DNA of 64,000 bases, taken from assembly GCF_032362555.1 (NCBI RefSeq), contig NC_083514.1, forward strand, positions 1,597,001 to 1,661,000. The letters are read 5' to 3'. Below the pieces are notes generated by a model. The model ran no database searches and was not told the DNA's origin. It saw only the letters and a list, made by a program, of their open reading frames with translations. How positions within the stretch are numbered: position 1 is the stretch's first letter; each line of letters starts with the position of its first letter. Below are positions 19,110 to 31,069 of this stretch, piece after piece. This stretch comes from Amyelois transitella. Taxonomy: Eukaryota; Arthropoda; Insecta; Lepidoptera; Pyralidae. Position numbers and translations under genes: made by a program.

Positions 19110-19739
19110 GAAACATATTAAATGCTAAAAATCCCGTTAATACAGGGATGGAAGAGAGAAAAATCCCGCGAATTCCCATTTCCCATGGGAATTCCCGTTA
19201 TTCGTTTCTCGGTCTACCCACAGACTACATAAGGAACGTACGATCGCGTTCCTATCTGCAGTCATATGTAGTTTTAAAATTCTTCCGGGTTAAAATAGCG
19301 TGCACTGTGGTTCCACTAGATACACACACAAATGAATTTCTTTTTTCATTTCATTCCTTCAAATGAATACGGTCTTTAATACCAATGATTACGAAGTAAA
19401 ACAGTTTATTATTCTATGACATATAACATAACAAAACAGAAAGAGACGGTAATCAACGATGGCCGAACTGGGCCCGATAATTGTCGATCGAGTCAAAATT
19501 CAATTCCATAGACACAGCGGTTCGTGTTTTATTTACTTTTTTTTTAAATGTGACTTTATAATCCAAGATTGGGAGGTCCAAAGTAATTAGCCGTGACCAT
19601 AATGCAAGAGGAAACATTAATACTCATGCAGAGAGGAAACCCGGTCATGATGTTATGGTCCCGCAAAAAGTTAATGGAAGCCCTTCGCAGCTACGGTTTA
19701 ACTTACTGCGAAAATGTTGAATTTACATACATCTGTGAC

Positions 19740-19850
19740 ATAGGTCACGTCTGTATCCCTTGCGGGGTAGACAGAGCCAACAGTCTTGAAAAAACTGAAT
19801 GGCCACGTTCAGCTGTTTGGCTTAATGATAGAATTGAGAATTCAATTCAA
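19740..19850 (-). mobile_element. SINE-A 3' fragment
   Basis: 'GGTCACGTCTGTATCCCTTG' through 'CAGCTGTTTGGCTTAATGAT', minus orientation. Confidence 0.7.
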
Positions 19851-20261
19851 TCTTAAAACCAAAAAGCTGAAACAATACACGACTGCATTGAAAATAAATT
19901 TATTTTAAATTAATTATTGAAAATAAATTTCAATCCAGTCGTATCTATTATGTATTTAAATTTTTCTTTAACTTCAATTTACAATTTTTTTTTACCTTGT
20001 TTTAACATAAATAAATAAGTAACCATAAATAATACTTAATGATTTAAAAAAATATTACGGCAAGTGGAGCCCCAGCTTATAGTCAAGATGATGCGGCATG
20101 ACTTGGCATATCGCTTTTTATTTTGTTCGGCGTTAAATAAGCCGACCCATTACTGTGCCATTATACGGAAGTATTTTATTGTTTTTCTCCCTTTTACGCA
20201 GACGAATCCGCCGTAGTTTTCTAGTAAACAAATAAATAGTTAGTTCTACATTCATTCATGT

Positions 20262-20475
20262 TTTTTAACGTAGACAATGTGCATTCCTCCATGATTCAGA
20301 TTTAAGAGATCTATATTTGTATATTGACCTCTGATGAAAATGCTGCAGTGTAGTTTGTTCCGCCGCTTCTTCTACACATGCGCTTTGGAAGCGGTAGTAG
20401 TTACAATTAGATATAAGTGATGTGACGTCAATAAGTGATACCTTGCATCCAATTTTGAAAATAAATCTATTCTAT
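20262..20475 (+). repeat. Repeat F with (TCTAT)n tail
   Basis: Fullest copy of repeat F. It ends 'GAAAATAAATCTATTCTATT', so it has a polyadenylation-like motif followed by a pentanucleotide tail, as in some poly(A)-less retroelements. Confidence 0.55.
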
Positions 20476-20479
20476 TCTA

Positions 20480-22895
20480 TAGGTGTTACGAACTCCTTAG
20501 AGTGTTCCGAACTCCTTTGTAAAGGAGTTACATTTTGTATTTTAAAATAAGAAAAATAATAAAAATAAATGACAGTCTGTTTTTAAGCGTGCATCATCTT
20601 TTATTTTACCAGCGCAAATATTTTATTATTTTCAGCAAATTTCCTATAATAGGTATTGCTCAAAATTAGTGGTTACGAGTATTGTCACATAAGCAAGGTC
20701 GTTGTCAAGGCTAGCCATGGCGCTGGTACGGCGTTCCACCTCAAATTACTTCTGGTTATTCTTGGCATTCATTTCTGACTGACTAGATTTCGCCCGCAGA
20801 TTCTGCCGCTTGAATTTATGAAATTTGTTTATTTTTTGTTTTCGAAGCTGTTTTGGGATGTCCTCTGTTAGTGCACTGCTAAACTTTTCAAGGAATTTAT
20901 GTAGGTACGTGAAAAATGTCAGTCAGTTACTAACTTCACTTCATAGTATCAAGCAAAGTCGCTCCCGCGTCTGTCCGTATGTATGTATGTATGATTAGAT
21001 CTTTAAAACTACACAACGGAGTTTGATGTAGTTTTTTTTTTTTAATAAGGTAGAATGAGGGAGGTTTATAAGTATAAATGTTACCCGTGCGAAGTCGGGA
21101 CGGGTCGTTAGTATCTTATAAGAATAAGTCTGAACCCTCATTTATAAGATCGCTTTGTTGTTCGTCTGTTCAGGAATGTTGATATAATAGGTAGGTATCA
21201 AAATTAAGGGCAGGCAGGCGTTTAGACTAATCATCGTTTTAGAATCGTGTTTTTGCGAATTACTCGCTTCCTACGATATTTATGTGTTATTACCAAAAAA
21301 CTTTGCGACTAAATTACGAAGTAACATCAGCAAATGGAGTTCAGGCGAACGATTTATCAACAAAACAATCTCGTCGAGTGTGTAAATGGCGTAAAAAATC
21401 GATGGCATCTCTCGCTAAATATTGCCCATATTTCATGAGCTTTCCCGTTAGGTACGAAGCGCGATATATCAGATTAATTGCCGAAATGACACGGCAACAC
21501 CGAATTTCATTTTGCAGGTTGGTAACTCTGCTGTGCAAATATACTCTGTGGAACAAAATGTTTGGGACTTTTTGGCGCGCAACTGTGACAGCATGTGGGT
21601 GAATTAAGTACTTTATTTCTATTTTCAAAAAATATAATTATGTAGGTACTTAGATTTCAATGATACCAATATTATTTATAAGCGTTTATGAAAAGTCCAT
21701 ATTTACTTTGAGGCTAATTCAATTTGTGTGATTTCTCTCGTAAATATTTATATTTATTTATTTATTAAAAAAAGTGTTGCCATTTCATGCTTTATCCAGA
21801 CGAACAATCCTCGCGTAAATTTCAGTTACACACTTACAATTACAGTTAGAATTAAGAAGGACCTACAATATTTTTTACACTGGAGAAAAAAATACGTTGA
21901 ATGATGTAGTATGCGGGTGAAGTCATATGCCTTGCCTAGTCTTTTAATATATCAGGTTTATTCTGAGACGTCAAACGACTTTTCTGACACGTGTCACGTA
22001 AACTTGAGGCGTAAAACACCCAGAAAGGTCTTATTTTATTTCTCCTTGATGCGTGAGTTGGAGACAGATGGATTAAGTTAGTAGTTTTTGTACTAGCTTT
22101 TGACTGCAACTCCACCCGCGATACTCTCAAATTATCGTTTACAGCATGTGACTTGTACGTAAAACGTCGCAGGCAAGGGTTATAAGAGACAATAAAAAAA
22201 AACATAGAATAACGATAATCTTTTTTGGCCTAGCTATACTGTTTTTTAGAGGGTTTTGCTAAAGACACGAGATCCAGCAAGTATCAGCCTGAGGATAGCG
22301 GGGTACTTGGTGAGAGCTGAACCCATTAGACCAAATGAGGGGGTACGGAATGCGTGCACGCACTTTTAAAGGGCCCCTGGTCCTATTGGAAGAGGGACAC
22401 GGGATTGACCACAGCGGCACAAAATATTTGTGAATATTTGACCTTTTTTAAAGATCATATACAATTAATTTAAATTCTATGTAACGCGACCTTACTCAAA
22501 GGACAGGCTGCTATCGCCTGAAAAAAGAAGCCTTTGGTTAAATTGGATTTTACTTTAAATTAAATTTTACAAAACTAAAACGCCATTTTGATTCTTAAAA
22601 TTGGAAGCACATTTTCATTTACCGTCGCAGCACTTAAGAGACGGGATGTAACGTGCTGAAACGTGTCTGAAATACAGTTTTTGTGTTGGTATCGGTTCGT
22701 CCCATTTAGCGAGACGGGGTTTACGATCCCTCTCCGTTAGATAAAGTTGCCTGAATAAGGAATGTGTGATATGAACTACCAAAGCTATAAGATCAACTTG
22801 ACTTACCCAATTCTAAAGTCGTCTATACCTCGGGCTCTTCTCCGGAGGGTTTAGGATGAAACTAAGTTTAATACCAGGGGGAAGAACTGACAGTT
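20480..22895. other. No confident gene
   Basis: 20940-21130 is a HEL4-type fragment ('AAAACTACACAACGGAGTTT' to 'CCGTGCGAAGTCGGGACGGG'). 22835-22890 is a trace of SINE-C. 22245-22400 is GC-richer and unplaced. The overlapping open frames at 21282-21628 on opposite strands show no family features. Confidence 0.4.
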
Positions 22896-22902
22896 ACAAG
22901 AT

Positions 22903-23215
22903 TACATTCATATCCCTTGCGGGGTACACAGAGTCAACAGTCTCGAAAAATCCGAAAAGAAACATTCAGATGTATTGCTTATCACGGAATTGAGATTCAA
23001 ATATGTGCAGGTTGCTAGCCCATCGCCTACAAGAGGAATCCCAAGCGTTTATACGCTTATCCCTTAGTAGTCTTTTACGACATCAATGGGAATAATATGG
23101 CTAATAAACGGATTTGGATGAACTTTACAGTAATATACATACATACAATCACGTCTATATCTGACGTCTATATAGACAGACCGAACGGTCTTGTAAAGAC
23201 TGACAGGTTATACAT
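22903..23215 (-). mobile_element. Two SINE-A fragments
   Basis: 22903-23097 covers most of the body without the hairpin. 23130-23215 is a 3' end with a small duplication of 'GACGTCTATAT'. Both are minus-oriented. Confidence 0.65.
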
Positions 23216-23740
23216 CAATAACAACAAAATAGGCAGCCGATTAAAAGCTTAGTAGAAAATATTCGGCAGTGTGCACCAAGGTTTATCTCTTTCGAAACCC
23301 TACAATGTGGTCTAGTTTCGTCGGCGGCATTAAGGCTCTATTTGAGAGATAAGGATTCACCCTGCTCGTGTGAACGCCGGCATTGGACGCGAATCACCCA
23401 ACAAAAGAATAATATATGGCGTGTGAACCGTAATTGTAAAGGAGAATGTATAAAAAATGTAGATTTACTCGTACAAGCGAGTGACGTAACGTCTGATCGA
23501 TTGAAATCGTAAAATTTAAGAAATAAAACTGTTTAGATGTTCCTTAGAATACTTATATAATATAAAAATAATTAAAAGGTAAAGTGGTTTAAATAATTTA
23601 AATACATATATTTTTTACTTATTATAATTAATACATTATATTAAGTAAAAAATACGTTTTCCGTTTACTTAAATAAATTATTCATCCTTGAAGGCTTCAA
23701 TGATGCCCATAATAACAATTCCACGCGGACGAAGTTGCGG
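23216..23740. other. No recognised gene
   Basis: No frame of interest. A HEL1 3' end trace ('CACGCGGACGAAGTTGCGGG' then 'CGCAGCTAGT') is at 23722-23755. Confidence 0.4.
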
Positions 23741-23944
23741 GCGCAGCTAGTTGTTGATATAACTTAACATTTACACTAGAAAGTAGTTGATGAAATTCGA
23801 GGAAAATACCGATACAGACGAAGTGAGATTTCCCGCGGGATCGCCTGATGAAGTGAGCTGGAGTTGTAGCGTGTTAATATATAACGCGGTAGAACTATAT
23901 ACACTTTTGTACAACTAAATATACTATTTTACAGTCAACAACAA

Positions 23945-24070
23945 ACTTACATCTATACTTATAATAAATCTGTAGAGAGGTCAATTCTGTACATGGAATA
24001 TATTTTCAAAATGACTATCAGGGGGTGATAAGTGATCGATACTGATGCCAAAAATGCAATCAGTAAAATT

Positions 24071-24103
<33 letters not shown>

Positions 24104-24310
24104 ATGTTCTTTATAGAAACAAAAACTACTTGACGGATTTTAACGAAACTTGGTACAGTTATTCTTCATACTCCTGAGCAGGTTATAGTATAATTTTCAT
24201 GACGCTACAATCAGAAGGAGCAGAGCAGTAAAAGGAAATGTTGGGAAAACGGGAGAAGTTACTTGAATTTTTAAGCTTCCGTCGCGTGTGCAGCCTTAAT
24301 GGTTAAAGAT
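23945..24310 (+). mobile_element. MITE-like element with internal (GTCT)n
   Basis: Starts 'ATCTATACTTATAATAAATC' and carries (GTCT)n at about 24073-24104, followed by 'ACTACTTGACGGATTTTAAC'. Lepidopteran MITEs with hitch-hiking (GTCY)n microsatellites are described, and this matches by pattern. The terminal repeats are not clear enough to fix the ends. Confidence 0.55.
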
Positions 24311-24604
24311 ACAGCGAAACCATGTATAACGGAAATATTTTACATTAAATTATTAAAAAAATATCCCAAGACAGCATAAGTCTGTCTTTTATGGTTCACT
24401 TACAATAACACGTGTAATTCCTAATAGCTTAGCAGTTCGGAGATTTCTGATTATATTTCTTTACTCTGACGTTTATAATACCAATAACACTCACACTCAT
24501 TCGTTATTCTTAAAAATTAATATAAGTACATATTCAATCATCATCATTCAAAGAATCATCGAAATCGGTATAGAAACACCAAACTTATACATGAAATGAA
24601 ATAC

Positions 24605-25240
24605 CCTAACGCGCTCGACGCGGCTCGAGGCGGCAGGCTATAAAAGGAGTAGAAGACGAGATCAAGCAACATGACCAAGGCAGCCAGGGGGAGAGTTCAC
24701 GCAGTTCTCTCCTCCAGCCTCCCCCTGAGGACGAAGCTCGGGATCTTCCAAACGTACGTCAGATCCCGCCTCACGTACGCGGCCCCGGCGTGGTACGCAT
24801 ACTGCTCTGAGACCAACACAAGACTCAGAGCCCAAGAGAACCAAAGTCTCAGAGCAGTTCCGGAGCCTCGCGCTACGTGAAGAACTCGACGATCCTCAGG
24901 GACCTGAAGTGGGAGAACCTAGACGTTCGAGAGGGCGGACGCGTCATCGCACGGCCACCTGCAGGCGCGCGGTATCGCGCCGCTCCACACCCGCCCTCCG
25001 GATCGTTGGGTGAAACCCTCCCCTCGCCTTGCGGCAGACGTCGTTGACCAGTGACGACGCCGCCGCCGATGGGAACTCCCAGTGTATGAAGACGCGAAGA
25101 CTCAGGCCGCAACGGCCGCCCCATCGACCTGCCTACAGTCGTAGGCAGCGATGATGCCATTGAAGAGGGCCAAAAGCCCTGACCTACTCCGACTCCCCTA
25201 AGGGAGTATGGCAAGACCCGACGACGGCAACATAGTTCGA
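24605..25240 (+). mobile_element. Jockey-like LINE fragment (GC-rich)
   Basis: 24671-24880 encodes V-H-A-V-L-S-S-S-L-P-L-R-T-K-L-G-I-F and Y-V-R-S-R-L-T-Y-A-A-P-A-W-Y-A, the reverse-transcriptase thumb of Jockey-type LINEs. After a frameshift near 24865, R-Y-V-K-N-S-T-I-L-R-D-L continues the family pattern. The fragment is much richer in GC than its surroundings. It is followed directly by HEL1. Confidence 0.75.
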
Positions 25241-25254
25241 ATTGAAAAATTATT

Positions 25255-25437
25255 TTTGTGTTGAATAGACCATTTATCGAGGAAGGCTTTAGGCTATAAT
25301 TATAACGTCTAGCTGCAACTATTGGGAGCGAAGAAATAATGGAAAATGTGAAAGAAATCGGGGAAGGAGCATCCTTAAGGGCTTCAATGATGCCCAAAAT
25401 AACTATTCCACGCGGACGAAGTCGCAGGCACAGCTAG
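25255..25437 (+). mobile_element. HEL1 Helitron-like element, 3' end
   Basis: Ends with the stem-loop CGCG(G)AC-GAA-GTCGCA, then 'GGCACAGCTAGT': a hairpin about 10 nt before CTAG with T following, as Helitron 3' ends require. Other copies start 'TCTATACTAATATTATAAAG'. Confidence 0.65.
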
Positions 25438-25439
25438 TA

Positions 25440-25672
25440 TATACATATAATCACGTCTTTATCCCTTGCTGAGTAGACAGAGCCAACAGTCTTGAAAAGC
25501 TAGTTGGCTTAACGATAGAATTGAGATGCAAATAGTGACAGGTTGCTAGCCTATCGCCTAAAAGAAGAATTCGAAGTTTACAGGCCTATCCCTTAGTCGC
25601 CTTTTACGACATCCATGGGAACGAAATGGAGTGTCCTATTCTTTTTTTTTATTAGTGCCGAGAGCCATACAC
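25440..25672 (-). mobile_element. SINE-A
   Basis: Nearly complete minus copy starting right after the HEL1 end; small deletion of the 'AGACTGA..GCCACGTTC' region. Confidence 0.75.
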
Positions 25673-26378
25673 CATACTTAACTTACACAACAACGGCATA
25701 CTTACTTAACTTAACAACATACTTATTTAAATAAATATTTAGCCGGATATACAATGATATTGATTTGGAATTCCCTCCCCGCGTTTCTCTTCTTGTATAC
25801 ATAATATATGTAACTTGGGGATTTTCAAGGCAAGAGTGAATGGGCACTATTTGAGCTTGCATGTACCACATTAGGCGTCATCTTGCTTAGATTGTGGTCA
25901 AGCGCAAATCAAATCTATTGTACAAAAAAAAAATATTTTACCGGAAACTCAGTATATAATTTAATTTGAAAAAAATATTACTTACAACTATAACATTTTA
26001 TAGGTTTATTTCTGGTATATTTTTTGAAGTATTAGGTACGATTTTTTTTAAATACTACTGGACGTCCGTGTAATATGACAAATCATCATAATTCCCTTTC
26101 CCGCGGGAATTTTGGGAATTCCTCTCTTGTCAAATTTCAAGTCCCTAGACCCAGTGGTTTGAGCTGTGCGTTGATATAAAATAAATAAACAATATCTCAT
26201 CAACTTACTCAAATTCACTACAAATTCTTTCTTTTACCGAGTCATAGAATTCCATACAGACAAGGTAACTCGATATGCAGTTGACTGTACTAGCTAAATT
26301 AGCTAACAAACTTTTCAACTTCCTACTTTTATTTATTTTAAATATTTTTAACATAGCTTTGCACGTAGATCGAGCTCG

Positions 26379-26460
26379 AAGTATGCAGCGACCGTGCCAA
26401 GTGGAAAAAAATGGTTTCTGCCATACCCTCCAGGGTAGAAACGTGATCACATATAATGAA
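26379..26460 (+). mobile_element. LINE-R terminal fragment
   Basis: 'GTATGCAGCGACCGTGCCAA' to 'GAAACGTGATCACATAT'; decayed. Confidence 0.55.
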
Positions 26461-26567
26461 GACGTGATCATATATATAGTATATGTATTACGAGTAGAAA
26501 TACGTAAAACAACATTATTTTTCCTTTTAAATCTTGCAGATTTCCCTTGACAGTTGTTAAAATGTTT

Positions 26568-26751
26568 CATGTCGTGTTGTTCTCGGCATTTTAGAATAGG
26601 ACCACTCCATATACATATTTTCGATGGATGTCGTAAGATACGAGTAAGGAAATTTTGACTAACTTGGGATTTTTGGCATCTGTTCACTTTTTTTATCTCA
26701 GTTCCAGAACGTGGCTTTCAGTCTTCTTAGGACTGTTGGCTCTCTACCCCA
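26568..26751 (+). mobile_element. SINE-A, degraded
   Basis: All landmarks are recognisable but heavily mutated; the 3' tail is lost into an A-run. Confidence 0.6.
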
Positions 26752-27120
26752 CAAAAAAAAAACCGAACGAACAACCCTCCTTTTTAGAAGTCGATAGAAA
26801 AGAGACATTATAATACACTAAAGTGATATTGGTGATTAATCACTGTTACAATCAGTAACCCCTTATCAAACCTTGATCAAACTCGATCAAACCCACATCA
26901 GTCCGGCGTCATCCTGTGTCAATCAATGTGAAATTATAATTCCTCGTCGTTATTAACTGAAAGTATTGATTGTCACTTTGTTATTATACTAATTGCAAAC
27001 GCCAGCCGATACCGTAGAAATTGTAAAAAAAGATAAAAAAAATATATTAAAAAGAATTTATTCGCGAAACACCATTACAAAAAAAAAACAAAGATAAAAG
27101 GTTATGTACAAGTTTAATTT
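26752..27120. other. No gene seen
   Basis: AT-rich, with stops in all frames and no repeat I can place. Confidence 0.4.
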
Positions 27121-27126
27121 TTTTTT

Positions 27127-27343
27127 TTATAAATAAATATATACAAGACGAATTACATATATTGAGTTAGCCTCTTAGTAAGTTTGAGACTTGTGTTACG
27201 AGATACTAACTCCACGATACTATATTTTATAATAAATACTTATACAGATTTTACTTTTCTCATCATGCCCTGGCCGGGATCCGAACCCGGGACCTCCGGT
27301 GTCACAGTCAAGCGTACTACCGCTGCGCCACAGAGGCCGTTTT
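27127..27343 (-). mobile_element. SINE-B (tRNA-like)
   Basis: Full element on the minus strand: 'GGCCTCTGTGGCGCAGCGGT' head with A box, 'GGTTCGGATCC' B box, and the tail 'GAGTTAGTATCTCGTAACAC'. The body between 'GAGAAAAG' and 'AAGTATTTATTATAAAAT' is shortened. Confidence 0.8.
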
Positions 27344-27441
27344 GAAAAATTGCTATAGATGATAGCTGTTGCTGTTGAATTTTGCGTGGAAGAGTTAGTA
27401 AAATTTCAGGTTAGAAGTGACGTTGATAAACCTGATGTAAG

Positions 27442-27617
27442 CCACGTCACGTCTATATCCCTTGCGGGGTAGACAGAGCAAACAGTCTTGAAAAGACTGA
27501 ATGACCACGTTCAGCTATTTGGCTTAATGATAGAATTGAGATTGAAATAGTGGCAGGTTGCTAGCCCACCGCCTAAAAAAGAATCCCAAGTTTGTAAGCC
27601 TATCCCTTAGTCGCCTT
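27442..27617 (-). mobile_element. SINE-A, 5'-truncated
   Basis: Minus copy that stops in 'CCCTTAGTCGCC'. Confidence 0.75.
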
Positions 27618-28037
27618 ATACTTAAATACTAAAACAGTTTCGTATATCAAAGTTGGGGTCCTTTGAGCTCTGGTGTCAGACCCTTCTCCAGACTGCTTAA
27701 TGAACTTTAATTCCGAAAACATTAATTAATAACAACTGTTCATACTCTTTGTGTTTAAATAAACTTGCAGAAAATATCGTCTCCCTTCTGTTCTTATGAG
27801 TTTTTCGTGAAAACTAGCCAAGGGTGTGTCGATCCGAATGCAGTTAAAGTTTCACAATAGTAGATTGCATGAAAACAGCGTACTATTGTAACAAATATTT
27901 TATAACTGATTCTGTATATTCAGAATCAGATTTTTTTCAAATAATTTATACATGACATTTTAAAAATAATGTTGTTTTTATTGTTACTGTTATAGTTGTG
28001 TTATAACTAGGATAAAACTAACAGATTTGGTTTTGCG

Positions 28038-28270
28038 CGGATATCCCTTGCGGGGTAGACAGAGTCAACAGTCTTGAAAAGCCTTAATGGCCACGTTCAG
28101 CTATTTAGCTAAATGATAGAATTGAGATTCAAATAGTGACAGGTTGCTAACCAATCGCCTAAAAAAAGAATCCCAAGTTTGTAAGACTATCCCTTAGTCG
28201 CCTTTTACGACAACCATGGGAAAGAGATGGAGTGGTCCTATTCTTTTCTGTATTGGTTCCCACACGGCAC
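28038..28270 (-). mobile_element. SINE-A
   Basis: Nearly complete minus copy; the hairpin is reduced to 'TTCCCACACGGCAC' and the (ATGT)n tail is absent. Confidence 0.75.
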
Positions 28271-28547
28271 AAGATATACCCATTTATTCTATATCTTCAT
28301 ACTACATATATTCTGTCATACTTTTTAATGTTTGCGGAACTCACTTCTCTGGTTATAGCTTAAATTAAGGAAAATAAATATTTTCCTCAATTTGAAGGTT
28401 TCTTTCTCCACGATGTTTTCCACATTTTATGAGTAATTTGAGTATCAACCTATGTCCATTATAAATTGAAGCAAGCATTTGCTTGATTTGATTGTAATAT
28501 CAAAATAAAACATTAGGAGAACATTTTATAGATAGATATAGATATAT

Positions 28548-28660
28548 AGCCTCGAAGTAGGTAAGTTCGAGACTGGTGTTACGAGATACTAACTCAACGA
28601 TACTATATTTTATAATAAATACTTATATTAATAAACATCCAAGACCCAAGATAAAAATAA
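28548..28660 (-). mobile_element. SINE-B 3' part
   Basis: Tail region only ('TTACGAGATACTAACTCAAC'), extending to 'ACATCCAAGACCCA'. Confidence 0.65.
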
Positions 28661-29126
28661 GAGTACCTAAAACATACAAACTGATAACATTTATAGAAAC
28701 TGGAGCAAATAGAAGTGCCAGATTTTTTTTAATAAAAATTAATTTACACCTAAAACTTCCAAAAATAGGCCATGTTTTTCTATCTCAAAACAAAAATTTT
28801 ATCACAATATTTATCTCGTTTCAAACGGGGCAGTTGGGTAAAAACCGTTATCTTTTTTAACCCTTTATGAACTGCGGGCCGATTGGCGTCGTGAAATATT
28901 AACCCGTTTCGGAACATTTCCAAATAAATCGGACTCGAACCCGTTTCAATTAAACTGGAATCGACTTGGGACCCAATTGATACCTTTTAGGCACCCTCGG
29001 TGGTGATAGGTGATCGATAACGCGGCACAGTATTCAATAAAAACGTTTGCTATCTGATGATAAAGCGATCATTTGTTGGAAAAATCATTATTTTTCGGTG
29101 AATATGCTAATGAATTTAAATCAAAA

Positions 29127-29340
29127 ACTCCATTTCCCATGTATGTCGTGAAAGGCGATTAAGGAATAGGTTAATTAACTTGGGATTCTTCTTTTAGACG
29201 ATAGGCTAGCAACATGTCACTATTTGAATCTCAATTCTATCATTAAATCCATCAGTTGAACGTGGCCTATCAGTCTTTCAAGACTGCTCAAATCTATACT
29301 AATATTATAAAGCTGAAGAGTTAGTTTGTTTGAACGCGCT
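29127..29340 (+). mobile_element. SINE-A fragment and HEL1 5' end
   Basis: 29127-29291 is the SINE-A body. At 29293 a HEL1 5' end begins ('TCTATACTAATATTATAAAG') and is lost after about 50 bp. Confidence 0.6.
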
Positions 29341-29599
29341 AGCTAACCTCTATCAACTCCGTTTAAAGACGTAATTATGTTCACAATGCAATACAATTTT
29401 GGACTATTTTGTACACTTACCTACCTTGTACTTGCTGTCGCCTGTCGCAGCCTTGAGGTAATATTATCCATCGATGTGGTTTCGTCCAATGCCCAGGGAC
29501 CGGTCCTGTGAGCCGTACATTAGTTATTAATAAAATTTCGTGAGGGGTGTTGACGTTGGTATACTTTTAGCATAATTATTTGACGTTTCACGTGAGAGA

Positions 29600-29855
29600 T
29601 GCCGTGTGGTTCCCGGCACATATATAAAAAAGGATAGGACCACTCCATCTCTTTTTTCCATGGATGTCATAAAAGGCGACTAAGGGATGGACTTATAAAC
29701 TTGGGATTCTTCATTCAGGCGATGAGCTAGCAACCGGTCACTATTTGAATGAATCTCAATTCTATCTGAAAGCTGAACGTGGCCTATCAGTCTTTTCAAG
29801 ACCGTTGGCTCTGTCTACCCCGCAAGGCATATAGAAGTGACTATATGTATGTATG
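29600..29855 (+). mobile_element. SINE-A, full length
   Basis: From GCCGTGTGG to ATGTATGT. TTCACGTGAGA upstream and TTCACGTTAGA downstream form an 11-bp target duplication with one mismatch. Confidence 0.8.
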
Positions 29856-30034
29856 TTCACGTTAGATACTTGGCATAAGTTTGTTTGTTTATTTGTAATA
29901 TCTTTAATGCATAGAAATTTACACAGTAACAAGAAAATAATAAGTACATATGTAGTTATTATAAAAGAAACAAATCACTTGCCATGGCGGACTTATCCCA
30001 TAAAAGTATATGGTGACACCGTTTTCAAGGAGGA

Positions 30035-30420
30035 TCATTTTAAGAGCGTTGATGATCGAATCGGTAAGGTGCCCGGTTAAAACGCGCGCGCGCGTATAGG
30101 TATTAAAACCGGTAATTTAATTACCGGTTTTAGACCCAGGCCAATCAGTAAAAGTTCTTTTCTCATCATGCCTTGGCCGGGCCTGGATTCGAACCACGCC
30201 AGAGAGGCCGTCACCATCACGACCATGTACCAATGGCTAATTTCGAAGTTATTTTCATTAGTTTAAATACTAACCTATGCTCTTATTGTGAGGGAGGGCA
30301 GCGGACATCGTGGGGAAACCTGCACATTCAGGCAACTAGATGTGATGATAAGATAGTTAGCCTCGAAGAAAGTTCGAAGCTTGCGTTACGAGATACTAAC
30401 TCAACGCTACTATATAGTAT
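30035..30420 (+). mobile_element. SINE-C interrupted by SINE-B
   Basis: SINE-C head 'GATGATCGAATCGGTAAGG' at about 30048, and its body from 30212 ('GTACCAATGGCTAATTTCG', 'GGAAACCTGCACATTCAGGC'). Between them, 30135-30210 is a minus-strand SINE-B head. A second SINE-B tail piece follows at 30355-30420. Confidence 0.6.
30105..30133. repeat. 29-bp palindrome after (CG)n
   Basis: TAAAACCGGTAATT, one T, then the exact reverse complement. A CGCGCGCGCGCG run (about 30084-30095) lies just before. It marks the junction where SINE-B sequence enters SINE-C. Confidence 0.75.
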
Positions 30421-30784
30421 ATCTATAGTAAATTACATTACTATTTTGAAAAGTTTCATGATGATCCATCTATTAGATTTTGTATGTAATTATGTATATT
30501 AGAGACTTAAAGCTTCTAAATTAATTTATTTATTTCGTCAAAATCTAACAAAATTTCATCAAACATTACAGACAGACAGACGGACTTTTGCATTAATAAC
30601 ATTAAGAAAGTATAGACGTAGATAAGGAGAAACCCTCCGAATCTATCTACGGACTACTGACAATGCTTAATGTTCGCAATAAATTTAGAAGCCCCAGAAG
30701 ATCTCGTAGAAGGCACTAAGGTGCGGAATTCAATCCTTTTAGGATTGATCCCTGCCGAAGTTATACATTTTTACACTGAATCCT

Positions 30785-30850
30785 TGTTGGCTTGTTGAGT
30801 CTTTTCGTGATAGTTGCCTCTGTCTACCCCTTAAGAGGTAAAGACATGTT
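30785..30850 (+). mobile_element. SINE-A 3' fragment
   Basis: 'GTTGAGTCTTTTCGTGATAG' followed by 'CTCTGTCTACCCC'. Confidence 0.5.
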
Positions 30851-31069
30851 TATATTTAAGTATTTACATTTTACTTTGTTCTTTTACTCATACTTTGTTT
30901 TTTTGGTTTTAATTTTGATGTGTAAAATTGTCAAGTTACTGTGTTGTCATTAATTGTGGCATGAAATAATTTTTAACATGTTCATATAACACAATTGTTG
31001 GTTATTCTTAATAAATTAAAAAAAAGTAAAAAAACAGCATACATAGGTATTAAAGAGTTTCCTTCGTAC

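Noticed and set aside
21282..21628. Overlapping frames on both strands (106 and 95 codons)
   Set aside because: No family features, no neighbouring exons with compatible splice sites; GC content slightly higher than the surroundings is the only hint.
24873..25397. 174-codon minus-strand frame
   Set aside because: Antisense to a GC-rich Jockey-like LINE and HEL1; stop codons are rare there because of GC content.
26205..26687. 160-codon minus-strand frame as a gene
   Set aside because: It runs through a decayed SINE-A and an antisense LINE-R end, with no splice signals or domain.
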